A stretch of DNA of 64,000 nucleotides from Channallabes apus (lineage: Eukaryota > Chordata > Actinopteri > Siluriformes > Clariidae), in the NCBI GenBank assembly GCA_030522415.1, contig CM060109.1, positions 33,920,892 through 33,984,891 of the forward strand. Direction: 5' to 3'. Positions within the stretch are counted from its first letter, which is position 1; each line of letters opens with the position of its first letter. The notes under the pieces are model-generated. The model ran no database searches. It was not told the DNA's origin and saw only the letters and a program-made list of their open reading frames with translations. A program made the translations under genes and the position numbers. Shown here piece by piece: positions 1 to 13,560 of this stretch.

Positions 1-293
1 ACTCATTGCAAGTTATCGCAAACGCTTGATTGCAGTTATTGCTGCTGAGGGTGGCCCAACCAGTTATTACTGTAGGTCCAGGGGGCAATTACTTTTTCAC
101 ACGGGGCCATGTAGGTTTGGATTTTTTTTCTCCCTAAATAATAAAGCCCCTCATTTAAAAACTGCATTTTGTGTTTACTTGTGTTATCTTTGACTAATAG
201 TTAAATGTGTTTGATGATCAGAAACATTTTGTGTGACAAACATGCAAAAGAACAAGAAATCAGGAGGGGGGCAAATAGTTTTTCACACCACTG
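1..293 (+). mobile_element. Tc1-like transposon copy A, 3' end only (cut by window edge)
   Basis: This is the 3' end of the same Tc1 family seen complete at 19617-21237 and 61436-63049. Bases 2-66 read as the last transposase codons ([15 protein letters not shown], then GGPTSY). The usual stop after Tyr is lost, because the sequence runs TATTACTG where the other copies have TATTAG. The 3' untranslated part and the terminal inverted repeat follow, ending in CACACCACTG at 293 with the TA target site at 294-295. The rest of the element lies outside the window. Confidence 0.93.
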
Positions 294-295
294 TA

Positions 296-1379
296 CATTG
301 TTACATTGACCCTTTAATTCTTGCCTGTTTAAGAGGGTGGAAACTGTCGTATAATTTCACATAGGAGAACAAACTTTTTTATTTGTTTCTTTCTCCTCCT
401 TGTCTATATTGTCACTTGGTAAACTCTGAATTAGCAAAGCATTTTAAACAGTTTAGGATTTACAAAAATGATCTTAATAGTAAGTTTGCCATAATGATGA
501 TTAAATTGTCTTTAGGTCTTTATGCATGCGTACTGTTACTGTGTTTCATGGCATGTTGACCTGCACACCACACGCTTACATATTCATGAAATTTGTTTTG
601 GCCTTTTGTTTACCTGCTTGAATTTGAAACTGTTAACATATGTCTTGGAGGACACCAACTTTGTGGAGATGTAGAAGAAGCATTGTTCATGTATGATATA
701 AGGTTTATATAGGAGAAAACAGATTTAAATGTAAGTCAGACCTTTCTGGTCAAAAAGCACTTATGTTAAAATATCCTAGAAGAAAGTAAGTAAGTAATTT
801 AAATCAGGAGTCTATTTTATGCTGTGGAATACTGCATGAATGAAAAGAAAAAACTGCTTTCAGCAGAACCATTACATTTAGCTGTTTCCTAACAGAGAAT
901 ATAGTTGGAATTTCAAAAAGAAAAAAATATCCTATTGGATGCTCATGCTTGTCTCTGAGACAGAGGGCTACTGTGCTGAGTGCAGGTGTAGGGCAGAGGA
1001 GTGAGAGAAGAGGTGGGATAGGGATGCCCATCTGTTTTCAGTGAGCTTTTGAATCCAGGGAGGACGGCACACTGGCTAAAGGACACTTATACACTTATGC
1101 TTGCTTGCAACATATGACATTGAGACAATAACATCCTAAACATAATAAAAAGAGCGGCATTCACAAAACACCAAACCTTGAGATTTTAATGTTATCCTAT
1201 GCTTGCCAAGGTTAAACAGTGCTTATTTGAGTTACTGTAGACTTCCTGTCTGGTCATTAACCCCAGATATTTTTCATCATTAATTTTTGTCAACCAGTAG
1301 ACCATACTCTTACAGCATGTTTTATTTGATTTGATTGATTGATTGCACCAATGTAAACTATAGAGAGTGCTGTATGTAA
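296..1379. other. Intergenic stretch, nothing recognised
   Basis: AT-rich DNA with only short open frames on both strands. I see no splice-flanked conserved peptide, no RNA gene and no terminal repeat in it. Confidence 0.5.
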
Positions 1380-1606
1380 AATTTCCAGAAGATCAGCGGT
1401 TTCTGAAATACTCAAAACAGATCATATGGCAACAACATTCATGCAATAGTTAAAGTCACAAAGTTCACATTTCCCCATTCATTCTAATGTTTAATGTGAT
1501 CATGAAATGAAGATCTTGACCTGCATCTGCCTTATTTCATGCATTGTGCTGCTGGCACATGATTGGGTAATTCGATATTTGCATAAACATACAGGTGTAC
1601 GGTAAG
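1380..1606 (-). mobile_element. Tc1-like remnant, 5' fragment
   Basis: Read on the minus strand this resembles the 5' end of the same family as the neighbouring 1607-2683 copy. It has an outer region with ACATGATTGG and an AATTCGATATTTGCAT-type stretch, then an early transposase segment whose reverse complement contains GAGTATTTCAGAAACCGCTG (VSISETADL-like). It breaks off at about 1380. Family membership rests on recalled similarity to a common teleost Tc1 repeat. Confidence 0.55.
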
Positions 1607-2683
1607 TGTAAACTCACTGACAACTATATTAGGCACACTCTATTATTATTACTGTATGGTCTCTCTTTCTTCTCAGAACAAGCTCAATTCTTTGTGCCAT
1701 AAGACATTGAAAACATTCCTTTTTAGATTCTAGTCCTTGTTGACATGACTGCACATAATTCCTGCAGAGTTTTATCGGGTGCACTTTCATGCTGCGAATA
1801 CTGTGTTGTACCACATCCCAAAGGTATACTATATTAGATTCAGATCTACTGGCTGGGAAGGTCACTGAATAACATTTATTGTCAGATTCCTGAACACAGT
1901 TTTGGATGATTTTTGCTTTCTGATATTCTGCATTAGCATGGTGGAAATTCACATGGTCAGCAACTACTCAAATAGGTGTTGATATTCAAGCAATGATTAG
2001 TATGAATGGGCCCAAAATGTGCTTAAAACATTCCCCATACCATTATACCACCTCCACCAGGTGTATTCTTTTACAGATTGGGTCCAATGATTCATGCTGC
2101 TGGCTTAAAATTCTAACCCTACTATATGTGTGCCACAGCAGAAATTGAGATTTATCAGAACATGCTATGTTTGTCCAGTCTTCAACTGTACAGTTTTGGT
2201 CAGCCTGTGCCCACTGCAACCTCAGCTTTCTATTTTTGACTGACACATGTGAAACCTGACATGGTCTTCTGCTGCTGTAGTCCATCTGCTTCATCTGATG
2301 TATGGTAGATTTATAGATGCTTTTCTGCATCTATCTGAGATATTGTAGCCTTTCTGCCAACTCAAACCACTCTGACCTTTCTCCCTTGACATCTCTCATC
2401 CGCAAGCCATTTCTATGAACTCTAATGCTGCTCACTGGATGCTTTTTCTTTGATGCACCATTCTGAGCATTTGTTTAAAAACTCAAACCAGCCTCTTGGG
2501 TACCACCAACATTCCACAGTACAACCACTGAGAACACAGAATTGTTCCTTTTTCTGATGGTAAATATGAACATTATCTAAAGCTGCTGGCCATTATGTGC
2601 ATGATTTTCCCCCAGGCTATTTAGATAATTTCATGAATGAACAGGTATACAGGTGTTCCTTATAAAGTGTTCAGTGAGTGTAC
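1607..2683 (-). mobile_element. Tc1-like transposon, degenerate, minus orientation
   Basis: Both ends carry related terminal sequence, with AACTCACTGACAACTATATTAGG on the left broken by substitutions and TTATAAAGTGTTCAGTGAGTGTA-like sequence on the right. Between them lie two separated minus-strand transposase pieces. One at 2043-2330 contains RKLRLQWAQADQN and VEDWTNIACSDKSQF, the region around the first catalytic Asp. One at 1629-1952 contains YLWDVVQHSIRSM and KECFQCL, the C-terminal part after the third catalytic residue. Frameshifts and stops separate them, and the element is shorter than a full Tc1, so it is inactive. Confidence 0.8.
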
Positions 2684-2704
2684 TGTATACATATCTGTAA
2701 TTTC

Positions 2705-2830
2705 AAATGTCAAAGTCAACTTTATTGTAAATTCTGCTACATGTACAGTGCATACATATAGAGAATCGAAATTACGTTTCTCTCATTCTGGTTACAAATA
2801 ACACTGAAAAACCTTAAATAAACCTTAAAA
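2705..2830. repeat. Interspersed repeat fragment
   Basis: The stretch GTCAAAGTCAACTTTATTGT followed by a tract with GAATCGAAATTACGTTTCTC matches my recollection of a widespread teleost interspersed repeat (LINE-tail-like). No coding capacity is visible. The class is uncertain. Confidence 0.4.
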
Positions 2831-3244
2831 AAAAACATTAAATAACATAAACTTAGAAAAACAACAGAGGTGAGGGTTACTGTCCTGCAAAAAGGGACAG
2901 TTAATTTGTAGTATAACTTGCAGTATGACCTTTCCAATATATATTTACATGTTTCAAAAATTATATCATAACAGAATTGGTTGTGTATAGTATATATAGT
3001 GTATAGTGTATATTTCTATTTTCTTTATTTATAAACATTACACTGTTGTCATTGTACAGTATTCACCTACAGTATACTCTAACGTATTGATTTATTTTCT
3101 CTATTCTAGAACAATTCTTTTGGTAATTTGGTCTATTGGTAATAAATTAACAACAATGATAACAATAACAACAATCAGTTGTTATTTTTAATACATGAAG
3201 ATTAGCTGTTCTGGAACAGTTTTTGGGAGAATAGTATTGTTCAT
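2831..3244. other. Intergenic stretch, nothing recognised
   Basis: AT-rich, with simple TATAGT/TGTATA runs near 2990-3015 and ACAATAAC-type runs near 3150-3175. No gene or element is supported. Confidence 0.45.
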
Positions 3245-3440
3245 TTGCAAAACCCATCAAGCACCATGATGAAACTGGCTCTTATGAAAGAAAGACCAAA
3301 ACTCAGCTCTGCTATATAAGTAGCTGACACATCTCAATATCATCTGTTCAAAGAAGATTATTGCATATTTTGGATGCCTTTAACATTGTTTTACAATGTA
3401 AATGAAAATCAGGAAAGACCATGGAATTAGGTATGTCTAA
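3245..3440 (+). mobile_element. Tc1-like remnant (family with GTACCAGTCAAA-type ends)
   Basis: Fragments of a transposase in plus orientation are visible around 3255-3360: PIKHHDETGSYE-like sequence, then HISISSVQRRL. They are followed by a collapsed jump to the 3' untranslated part of the same family at about 3370-3440 (GATGCCTTTAACATTGTTTT and a GGTATGTCTAAC tail). The middle of the element is deleted. The related deleted copy at 8766-9176 shows the same end sequences. Confidence 0.65.
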
Positions 3441-4740
3441 CTTTTCACTTTTTACCTCTTACTCTTTCAGGTTAATTGTTGCACCTGGGGGCAACTACTC
3501 TCTGTCCTGTTTCTAACATTACATACATTCATGATTAGATAGATATGATTTAGGTAATTAAAATGAACAAATAAAAATGTTGAAAATGGCATACAGTGCT
3601 ACTAGATTGTCATGGTCTAATTACATTGGAATATACTGCACACCATGAATTGATTGGAGGAATGCACGGATCCCTTATTTTCCATTTAAAATACAGTATC
3701 AGTATTATCGCTGATGAAAAATCCAGAAGATCTGTCCAGACACCATCTGCCAAAACACAGACTGAATGGGTAAATTGCCAGCTGCTGAATGCTGATCCAA
3801 AGAAAACAGTTTCTGAATAACCACAACTAATGCTACAGTAGAGACAATTTATTTTAAAGAAAATAACGCAACAGCAAGATAGATAGAAAGCCAAATCATG
3901 TATTGATCAATTTAATCACAAAATATGCATGCATGAAAATAACTTTCCGGCTGGTAAATTCCCTCCCAGCTTGTGTTTTGGCAGCTGCTAACTGGTCAGG
4001 GCTAGACTTTTGCAGGGATTGCTCTGAAAATCGTTTATTACTTGTTACTGATCACTGACTCTTCTTTGCAAGCATGATACTGTACATGCAAATCATCACA
4101 TACCCTACATAGACAATAATATTTAGCCAAACGTGCAGTGACATTGTATCTAAATAAATATACTTTAATATGGAGCGGGTCTCCCTTTTGCAGCAGCTTT
4201 TACTCTTCATGGAAGGCTGTCCGCAAGATTTTGGAGTGTTTCTGTGGGAATTTGAATATAACACTTGAATATAATAATTAACAAGTTTGGAGAAATACTT
4301 TTGTCCATATAGTGTTCATGTTCATGTAATAAAATATTGTAATATTGTAAAATAGTAAAATATTGTACTATTAAATAAGTACTGTTTCATTTATTTCACT
4401 ATGGAATGTTACAAAGCCTTTATTGGTACCCCAAGCAGATACTAATCTATAGATAGTTACATAGATAGAATTCCATAATATCGAAGGAAATATCATACGT
4501 CAAGAATAATGATATCTTTAATGTATAATACATCCTTATGGATAAAACATGAATAATATTTAGGCTATGCATGCATCCATACCAAGAGAAACCCTTCATT
4601 GGCCAATTTATCCTATTTTATCATATCATACCAGACAGATCCGAATGAATATGTGCTAAGCTAAGCTAAATCTTAGATGAATAATATCACTCCAGTAAAT
4701 GTAATACGTTATGGAGAAGGCTAGAGCTGATAAGCAGGAG
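3441..4740. other. Upstream flank of serp2, no gene seen
   Basis: AT-rich sequence with short runs such as AATATTGTAAAATAGTAAAATATTG near 4333-4370. Two open frames at 3596-3894 overlap on opposite strands and show no family resemblance. No other structure is supported. Confidence 0.45.
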
Positions 4741-8054
<3,314 letters not shown>

Positions 8055-8410
8055 GTCCTGCACCGTCTCTACACATCCATGAGATCTGGGCCCATTAGGC
8101 ACAGTAGTAGGGGAAACTGGAGGCTCCAATTGTGACGGCCAGCTGTATGCTGAGGAGCCGAGTCCCGTGCACAGTATATGACGTTGTCATTCACTTGTTT
8201 ACAATGTACCTGGATGACGGGAACAAGTGCTTTTCTACTGAACCATTGTGGCCGGCTTTGCCCCCCTGGTGTCTTATCATTGATCATATTTGTGCAATAG
8301 AATGTGTGCTTTTGTAACCATTAATATTGTACCACATATTGATTGTATATGTTGTTTGTTCTATTGGTGTTCTTTAAAACGGGTTTTAAAATAAATTCTA
8401 CACATTTGGG
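8055..8410 (+). terminator. serp2 3' untranslated region and poly(A) signal
   Basis: AATAAA at 8390-8395 is the first good poly(A) signal after the serp2 stop codon. Cleavage would be expected near 8405-8420, giving a 3' untranslated region of about 350 bases. Confidence 0.65.
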
Positions 8411-8765
8411 AAATGTCTTGTTTTGATTTATAAATATACAAAGTCCATTCTTGTATGGATTAGAAGAATGGAATAGTGGATATTTAACTATAAAAGTTAA
8501 ATAGTGAATATTTAACTATAAAGTGAATAATAGCATTATAAGCAACTGCAACATGCTGCTAAACAAAAAATTTTTCTGATTTAAAAATGCTATATTGTTA
8601 TGCACAGGTAGCAAAACATGTAAACACAAGAGAAGCTCCCTTCTTGATGCATTAAAATTATAAATCTGAAGCCCAAGGTGTGTGACCTGGTGGCATGATT
8701 GTATCTAAAAAAATTTAAATATCACGAAAAAGTTATTTTGTAATTTTAAAAGTGAAACTCTCATA

Positions 8766-9176
8766 CAGTACCAAGTACTATTTGGACACACCTTCTAATT
8801 CCATAGTCTTTCCTGATTTTTATTGCTTTATAAATTGTTAAACAATGCTGAAGGCATCCAGTATATGAAATAACCTTCTTTGAACAGCTGATACTGAGAT
8901 GTATCTACTTCCTTATGCTCTGTAAAGCCCTTATAACGGCTCTAATCCGAGGTGCTGTTAATTGGTGATTTCTGCAGCAGAGGTACGTTTTTTTGTCTTG
9001 CTTTCCTAGGAGGGTCTTAATGAGAGCCAGAGACATGATGTTTGACTGATTTTGCAGCTGACTGTTATTACTTAATTACATAATTCCTTGTGTTATTTCA
9101 TAGTTTTGAAGTCTCAACTATGGTTATAGTCTGTAAAATAAATCCCAACCTGTATCTAAACGTTTGACTGGTACTA
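8766..9176 (+). mobile_element. Internally deleted Tc1-like element inserted in the 8700-11975 element
   Basis: The left end reads CAGTACCAAGTACTATTTGG with ACACACCTTC, and the right end reads CGTTTGACTGGTACTATA, its degenerate reverse complement. Short pieces of the family's central region lie between them (GAGGGTCTTAATGAGAGCCA, GCAGCAGAGGTA). It sits at a TA within the left terminal repeat of the surrounding element. It is non-autonomous. Confidence 0.65.
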
Positions 9177-9206
9177 TATACAGTACAGTATATTCTAACA
9201 TCAGTA

Positions 9207-10729
9207 CAGTGGTGTTCAAAATAATAGCAGTGTGTTGAAAAAAGTGAGTAAAGCTCCATATCCATATAATAACTTTTAATTTAAATCACATAAATGCATT
9301 GGACAACCTGCACATTCTATTCTGAATCACAACATCAAGAAAAATGTGTTAAATGTATTATTAGTTTAATGTAAGTGAAGAAAAACAAATATTAGTCTGT
9401 TAAAAAAATAGCAGTGTGGAGTTCAATTAGAGAGGTAAATTATTCTGTGAAAAACAGGTGTCAAACAAGTTCCCCTTATTTAAGGATAAATGCAGAAAAG
9501 GTTGTCCTGTGCATTTCTCTCTGAAAATCGGAGTAAAATGGGTTGTCCAGACATTGTTCAGAAGAACAGCGTACTTTGATTCAAAAGTTGATTAGAGATG
9601 GGAAAACATACAAAGAAGTGCAGAAAATGATAGGCTGCTCTGCTAAAATACCAAATCATTTTTCAGCTTTAAAATGGAGACCAAAACCAGAAAGACGTGG
9701 AAGAAAACGGAAAACTACTATTCGAATGGATCGAAGAATAACAAAATTGACTCAAAGAACATCTAAAGTTAGTACAACTGTTAGTACTGTTACTATTAGA
9801 AGACAGCTATGTGAAGTCAAGCTATTAGCAAGAAGCCCCCGCAAAGTGCCATTGTTGGAAAAAAGACATGTGTTGTAGAGATTACGGTTTGCCGAAGAAC
9901 ACATTGACTGGCCTAAAGAGAAATGGTGCAATATTTTGTGCACTGATGAAAGCAAGATTTCTTTTTGGGTCTAGAGGCCGAAGACAGTTTGTCAGGCAAC
10001 CCCAAAACACTGAATTCAAGCCACAGTACACTGTGAAGCACACTCATCATCATATGGGGATATGTTTCTCGTACTGTGGTGTTGGGTCTATTTATCACAT
10101 TTCAGGGATCATGGATCAATTTGAGTATATCAGAATACTTAAAGAGGTCATGTTGCCTTATGCCGAAGAGGAAATGCCCTTGAAATGGGTGTTTCAACAA
10201 GACAACAACCCCAAACACACCAGTAAGTGAGCAGCATCTTGGTTCCAGATCAACAAGATTAACATTATGGAGTGGCCAGCCCAATCCCCAGACCCTAATT
10301 CAATAGAAAACTTGTGGGCTGACATTAAAAATACTGTTTCTGAGGCAAAACCAAGAAATGCAGAGGAATTGTGGCGTGTAGTACAATTGTCACAGATGTG
10401 AAGAAGTTCTCAGAAACCCTGGTTATACAACTAAATATTAGTTCAGAGATGCACAAGAAAGATTAAACTTCAAGCATTTTTGTTTAAATGGTAAATTCTT
10501 TATACAGAAGAGTGATGACACTGCTATTTTTTTGAACAGACTAATATTTATTTTTCTTCACTTACATTAAACTAATAATACATTTAGCACATTTTTCTTG
10601 ATGTTGTGATTCAGAATAGAATGTGCAGGTTGTCCAATGCATTTATGTGATTTAAATTAAAAGCTATTATATGGAAATGGAGCTTTACTCACTTTTTTCA
10701 ACACACTGCTATTATTTTGAACACCACTG
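9207..10729 (+). mobile_element. Tc1-like element with 211-bp inverted repeats
   Basis: Starts CAGTGGTGTTCAAAATAATA and ends with the reverse complement, flanked by TA at 9205-9206 and 10730-10731. The terminal inverted repeats are long (9207-9417 and 10519-10729). Each carries a second copy of the AATAGCAGTGTG core at its inner end (about 9398-9417 and 10519-10538), the IR/DR arrangement known from Sleeping Beauty-type elements. It is inserted in the left end of an older Tc1 (8700-11975). Confidence 0.92.
9543..10400 (+). pseudogene. Broken Tc1-like transposase of the 9207-10729 element
   Basis: The transposase reads from ATG at 9543 (MSRHCSEEQRTLIQKLI) through a helix-turn-helix region (TYKEVQKMIGCS) and a basic RRGRKRK motif. 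It then shifts frame near 9868-9890. The catalytic part follows: CTDESKISF (first Asp) around 9940, QQDNNPKHTSK around 10195-10227 (second Asp), and SPDLNSIENLW around 10290 (Glu). A TGA directly after HTSK at 10228-10230 stops the frame. At least one frameshift and one nonsense change mean no active enzyme. Confidence 0.88.
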
Positions 10730-11975
10730 TACATGTAAAGTAAAATAGTTAAGCCTTTTTTATTTTGATTATTACTGCTTACAGCTTATGAAAATCAAAA
10801 ATCCAGTATCTCAATTTTAGAATTTTTCATTTAGAGTTTGCATAAATTACTATACAAATACTGTGTATCTCTCGGTCTAGTTTAGTGCATGCATGGGGAG
10901 GAATTATAACTTGACAGTTGCCCAGAAGACGATCAACACCCTCCACAAGGAGGGTAAGCCACAGAAGTTGATTGCTAAAAGGGCTTGCTGTTTGCAGAGA
11001 GCTGTATCAAAGCATATTCATGGAAAGGTGACCGAAAGGGAAAGGTGTGGTAGGAAAAGGTGCAAAAGCAACAGCACAAGCAAGATGATTGTCAAGTAAA
11101 GCCGATTTAAGAACTTGGGAGAGCTTCATAAGGAGTGGAGTGAGGTTGAAGTCAGAGCATCAAAAGCCACTACACACTAAAAAACTTCTTCAGGAAATGG
11201 GCTAAAACTCATGCATTCCTAGTATCAAGCCACTTCTGAACCAGAGAGAACATCAGAAGATTCTTACCTGGGCTAAGGAGAAAAACTGGACCATTGATCA
11301 GTGGTTCAAAGTGGTTTAGGTGAAAGTAAATTTCGTATTTCATTTGTAAGTCAAGGTCCCTGTGTCTAGAGGATAGGAAGAGAGGCATAAGATCCAAGTA
11401 GTTAAAAGTCCAGTGTGAAGTTTCCAGCCTGTGATGATTTGGAGTGCAAGGCCTTCTGCTGGTGTTCATCCACTGTGCTTTATTAAGTCCAAAGAAGTTT
11501 ACCAGAAGATTTAAGAGCACTTCTTGCTCATGTTTGCTGCCAGGTTTAATGGAGATGCTGATTTTCTTTTTCAGCAGGACTTAGCACCTGCCACAGGGCT
11601 AAAACTACCTCTAACTGGTTTGCTGACCATGACATTACTGCGCTTGATTGGCCAACCAATTTGTCTGACCTGAACCACACAGATTCAGAATGTATGGTGT
11701 TAAGAGGAAGATAAAAACTTTCATAAAAAACATGACCCAACAACACAGACAAGCTGAAGGTTGCTACTAAAGCAACCTGGTCTTCAATAATGCCTCAGCA
11801 GTACCATAGGCTGATCACCTCCATGCCATGCTGCACTAATTCATCAAATTAAAAATTTTAAAAGATTTAAACTATTTAACTTCATGTGTAATGAATCTAG
11901 AATACGAGTTTCACTTTTAAATTGGATAAAAGAAAATTTACTGTCATGATATTCTGATATTTCGAGCACCATATC

Positions 11976-12384
11976 CCCTTCTTTGTCCTGTGCAGTTTGA
12001 AAAGTTTAGCTTCCAGTAGCACAGTAACTAGATGAATTTTTGAGTCAGTTCCATTTTATGCTTGCAGTAAGGTTTAACTACTTAAATAGAAGCCCAAAAC
12101 ATTGAAGTATCCTAAGAATTTTTTTTAAGTAGTTTAAAACATGAGGGCTATATCAACCTTGCCCCCTTTCTCACAAGGACACCTGACCTAAAGGACAGGC
12201 AGAAGAGACTAGACAGAAAAGTGAAATCAAATATGCAAGTAAATTCTAGCGATATTAAACTGTTTTTGTAAATCAGCCTTAAGATAACACATTATGACTC
12301 CTAAAGTTAACTCAATCAGCAATACCTCTCCTATTCCTCTTGTTTTATCTGTCTCTCTATTACACACACACACTTAAAATAACA
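11976..12384. other. Short intergenic gap downstream of tsc22d1
   Basis: AT-rich sequence between the transposon nest and the tsc22d1 poly(A) site. It contains a short CACACACAC run at 12362-12372. No gene is seen. Confidence 0.5.
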
Positions 12385-13560
12385 CACAAGTTTCCTTAAA
12401 CGTTTTATTGGGAGTTGTGAAGTGCAGTTGAACTATTTTACACCTTTTCACCAGTTCTGAGAGACATGCACGCAACATAAGCATACAACTTATATATAAT
12501 GCAGTAATAATGCATATTAGTTATTAATGATATTCAGAATAACTAAGTTGAAGGTTTGATCTCCAGAGTACTTCACTGTCAAAAACAGAAACAAATCACA
12601 TGGGTGCAATATACTTCAAATAACTTCAAGTGAACAAGGTTTACAGTAGGTGTTAACACAGCCAGGAAGTTGAGTAGTTGTCTGTAAATATTCCAAGACT
12701 GAAACCTCCTTTCTTGTATAACAGCATAAAAAAGTCAAATATCTCAGGCAAACCAACAACCCCGTCTGTTTGTACAACCTAAATAGTGTCTCTTAGTGTT
12801 TCTCACAATATCACTATTTTACAGATTACTTACACTAAATATACAGGAATATACATGAGCCCACATTCATTCTTCCATCCATTCTCTCAGCTCAACATCA
12901 TTTTCCTCAGAATCTTGAGAGTCACTGCACTGAAACAGCAGCTTTTACGTTGCAACAGATCGAATAAGGAATTCAATGTTAAATACTGAAAAATCAATAC
13001 CTCCCCATCTTAGGCAACTTTACTCGCTTCATTCACCCAGTTATATAATGATGACCCTAATGCAAATAATTGAGACACCATCGCATACATCTTCCGCATA
13101 TGGTGCACTGATTAGTTGTTCTACAAAGAATTTTCACATTTGTCATCTTTAAAGTGCTTGCTTTTTGGAGTCTTAAAAAAAGACTGATCAGCATTTCCAC
13201 TACAAAAGTAAGTGAGGTATGGAAACACCATTCATTACAAAGCCAGAGTTACCACTGAAAAATGACATCGCTTAAAATCCTTTAGACACAGGCACAGTGA
13301 TTTGAGTTGTGTCCACTTCGAATTTTCTTTCTCCCAACGGTCACAATTCATGGAGTTTGGCAATATCCAACATGTCAGCAACCTACTGGACTGTCAGCAG
13401 TGTGTACAGCAATGCAGTGTAGCCTTTGTCAGGTTCTTAGACTTTAAATATGTGCAAACTTTGACAATCCTCTGTGAACGAGGCATATGTGTTCTATAAG
13501 TGAAGTCTGCCTTAGCTCAGGTGACCACTCATTCCTCTCTCTCCACTGGTAACTTGGTTG
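12385..13560 (-). terminator. tsc22d1 3' untranslated region and poly(A) signal
   Basis: On the minus strand the first convincing AATAAA after the tsc22d1 stop lies at 12404-12409 (TTTATT on the plus strand), implying a 3' untranslated region of about 1.2 kb shared by all isoforms. No repeat is inserted in it, in contrast to the DNA on either side. Confidence 0.6.

Larger units (their letters stand above)
8700..11975 (+). mobile_element. Degenerate Tc1-like element (host of two later insertions)
   Basis: The host element survives in three pieces: 8700-8765, about 9177-9206, and 10730-11975. The left terminal region (ATATCACGAAAAAG, AAAAGTGAAACTC, then TATTCTAACATCAG and TACATGTAAAGTAAAATAGTT) matches in order the reverse complement of its right terminal region at about 11870-11975, which shows the two foreign blocks are insertions. 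The transposase remnant begins at 10893 (MGRNYNLTVAQKTINTLHKE) and later shows a decayed FQQDLAP motif near 11570. Stops and frameshifts break it, so it is inactive. Confidence 0.72.
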
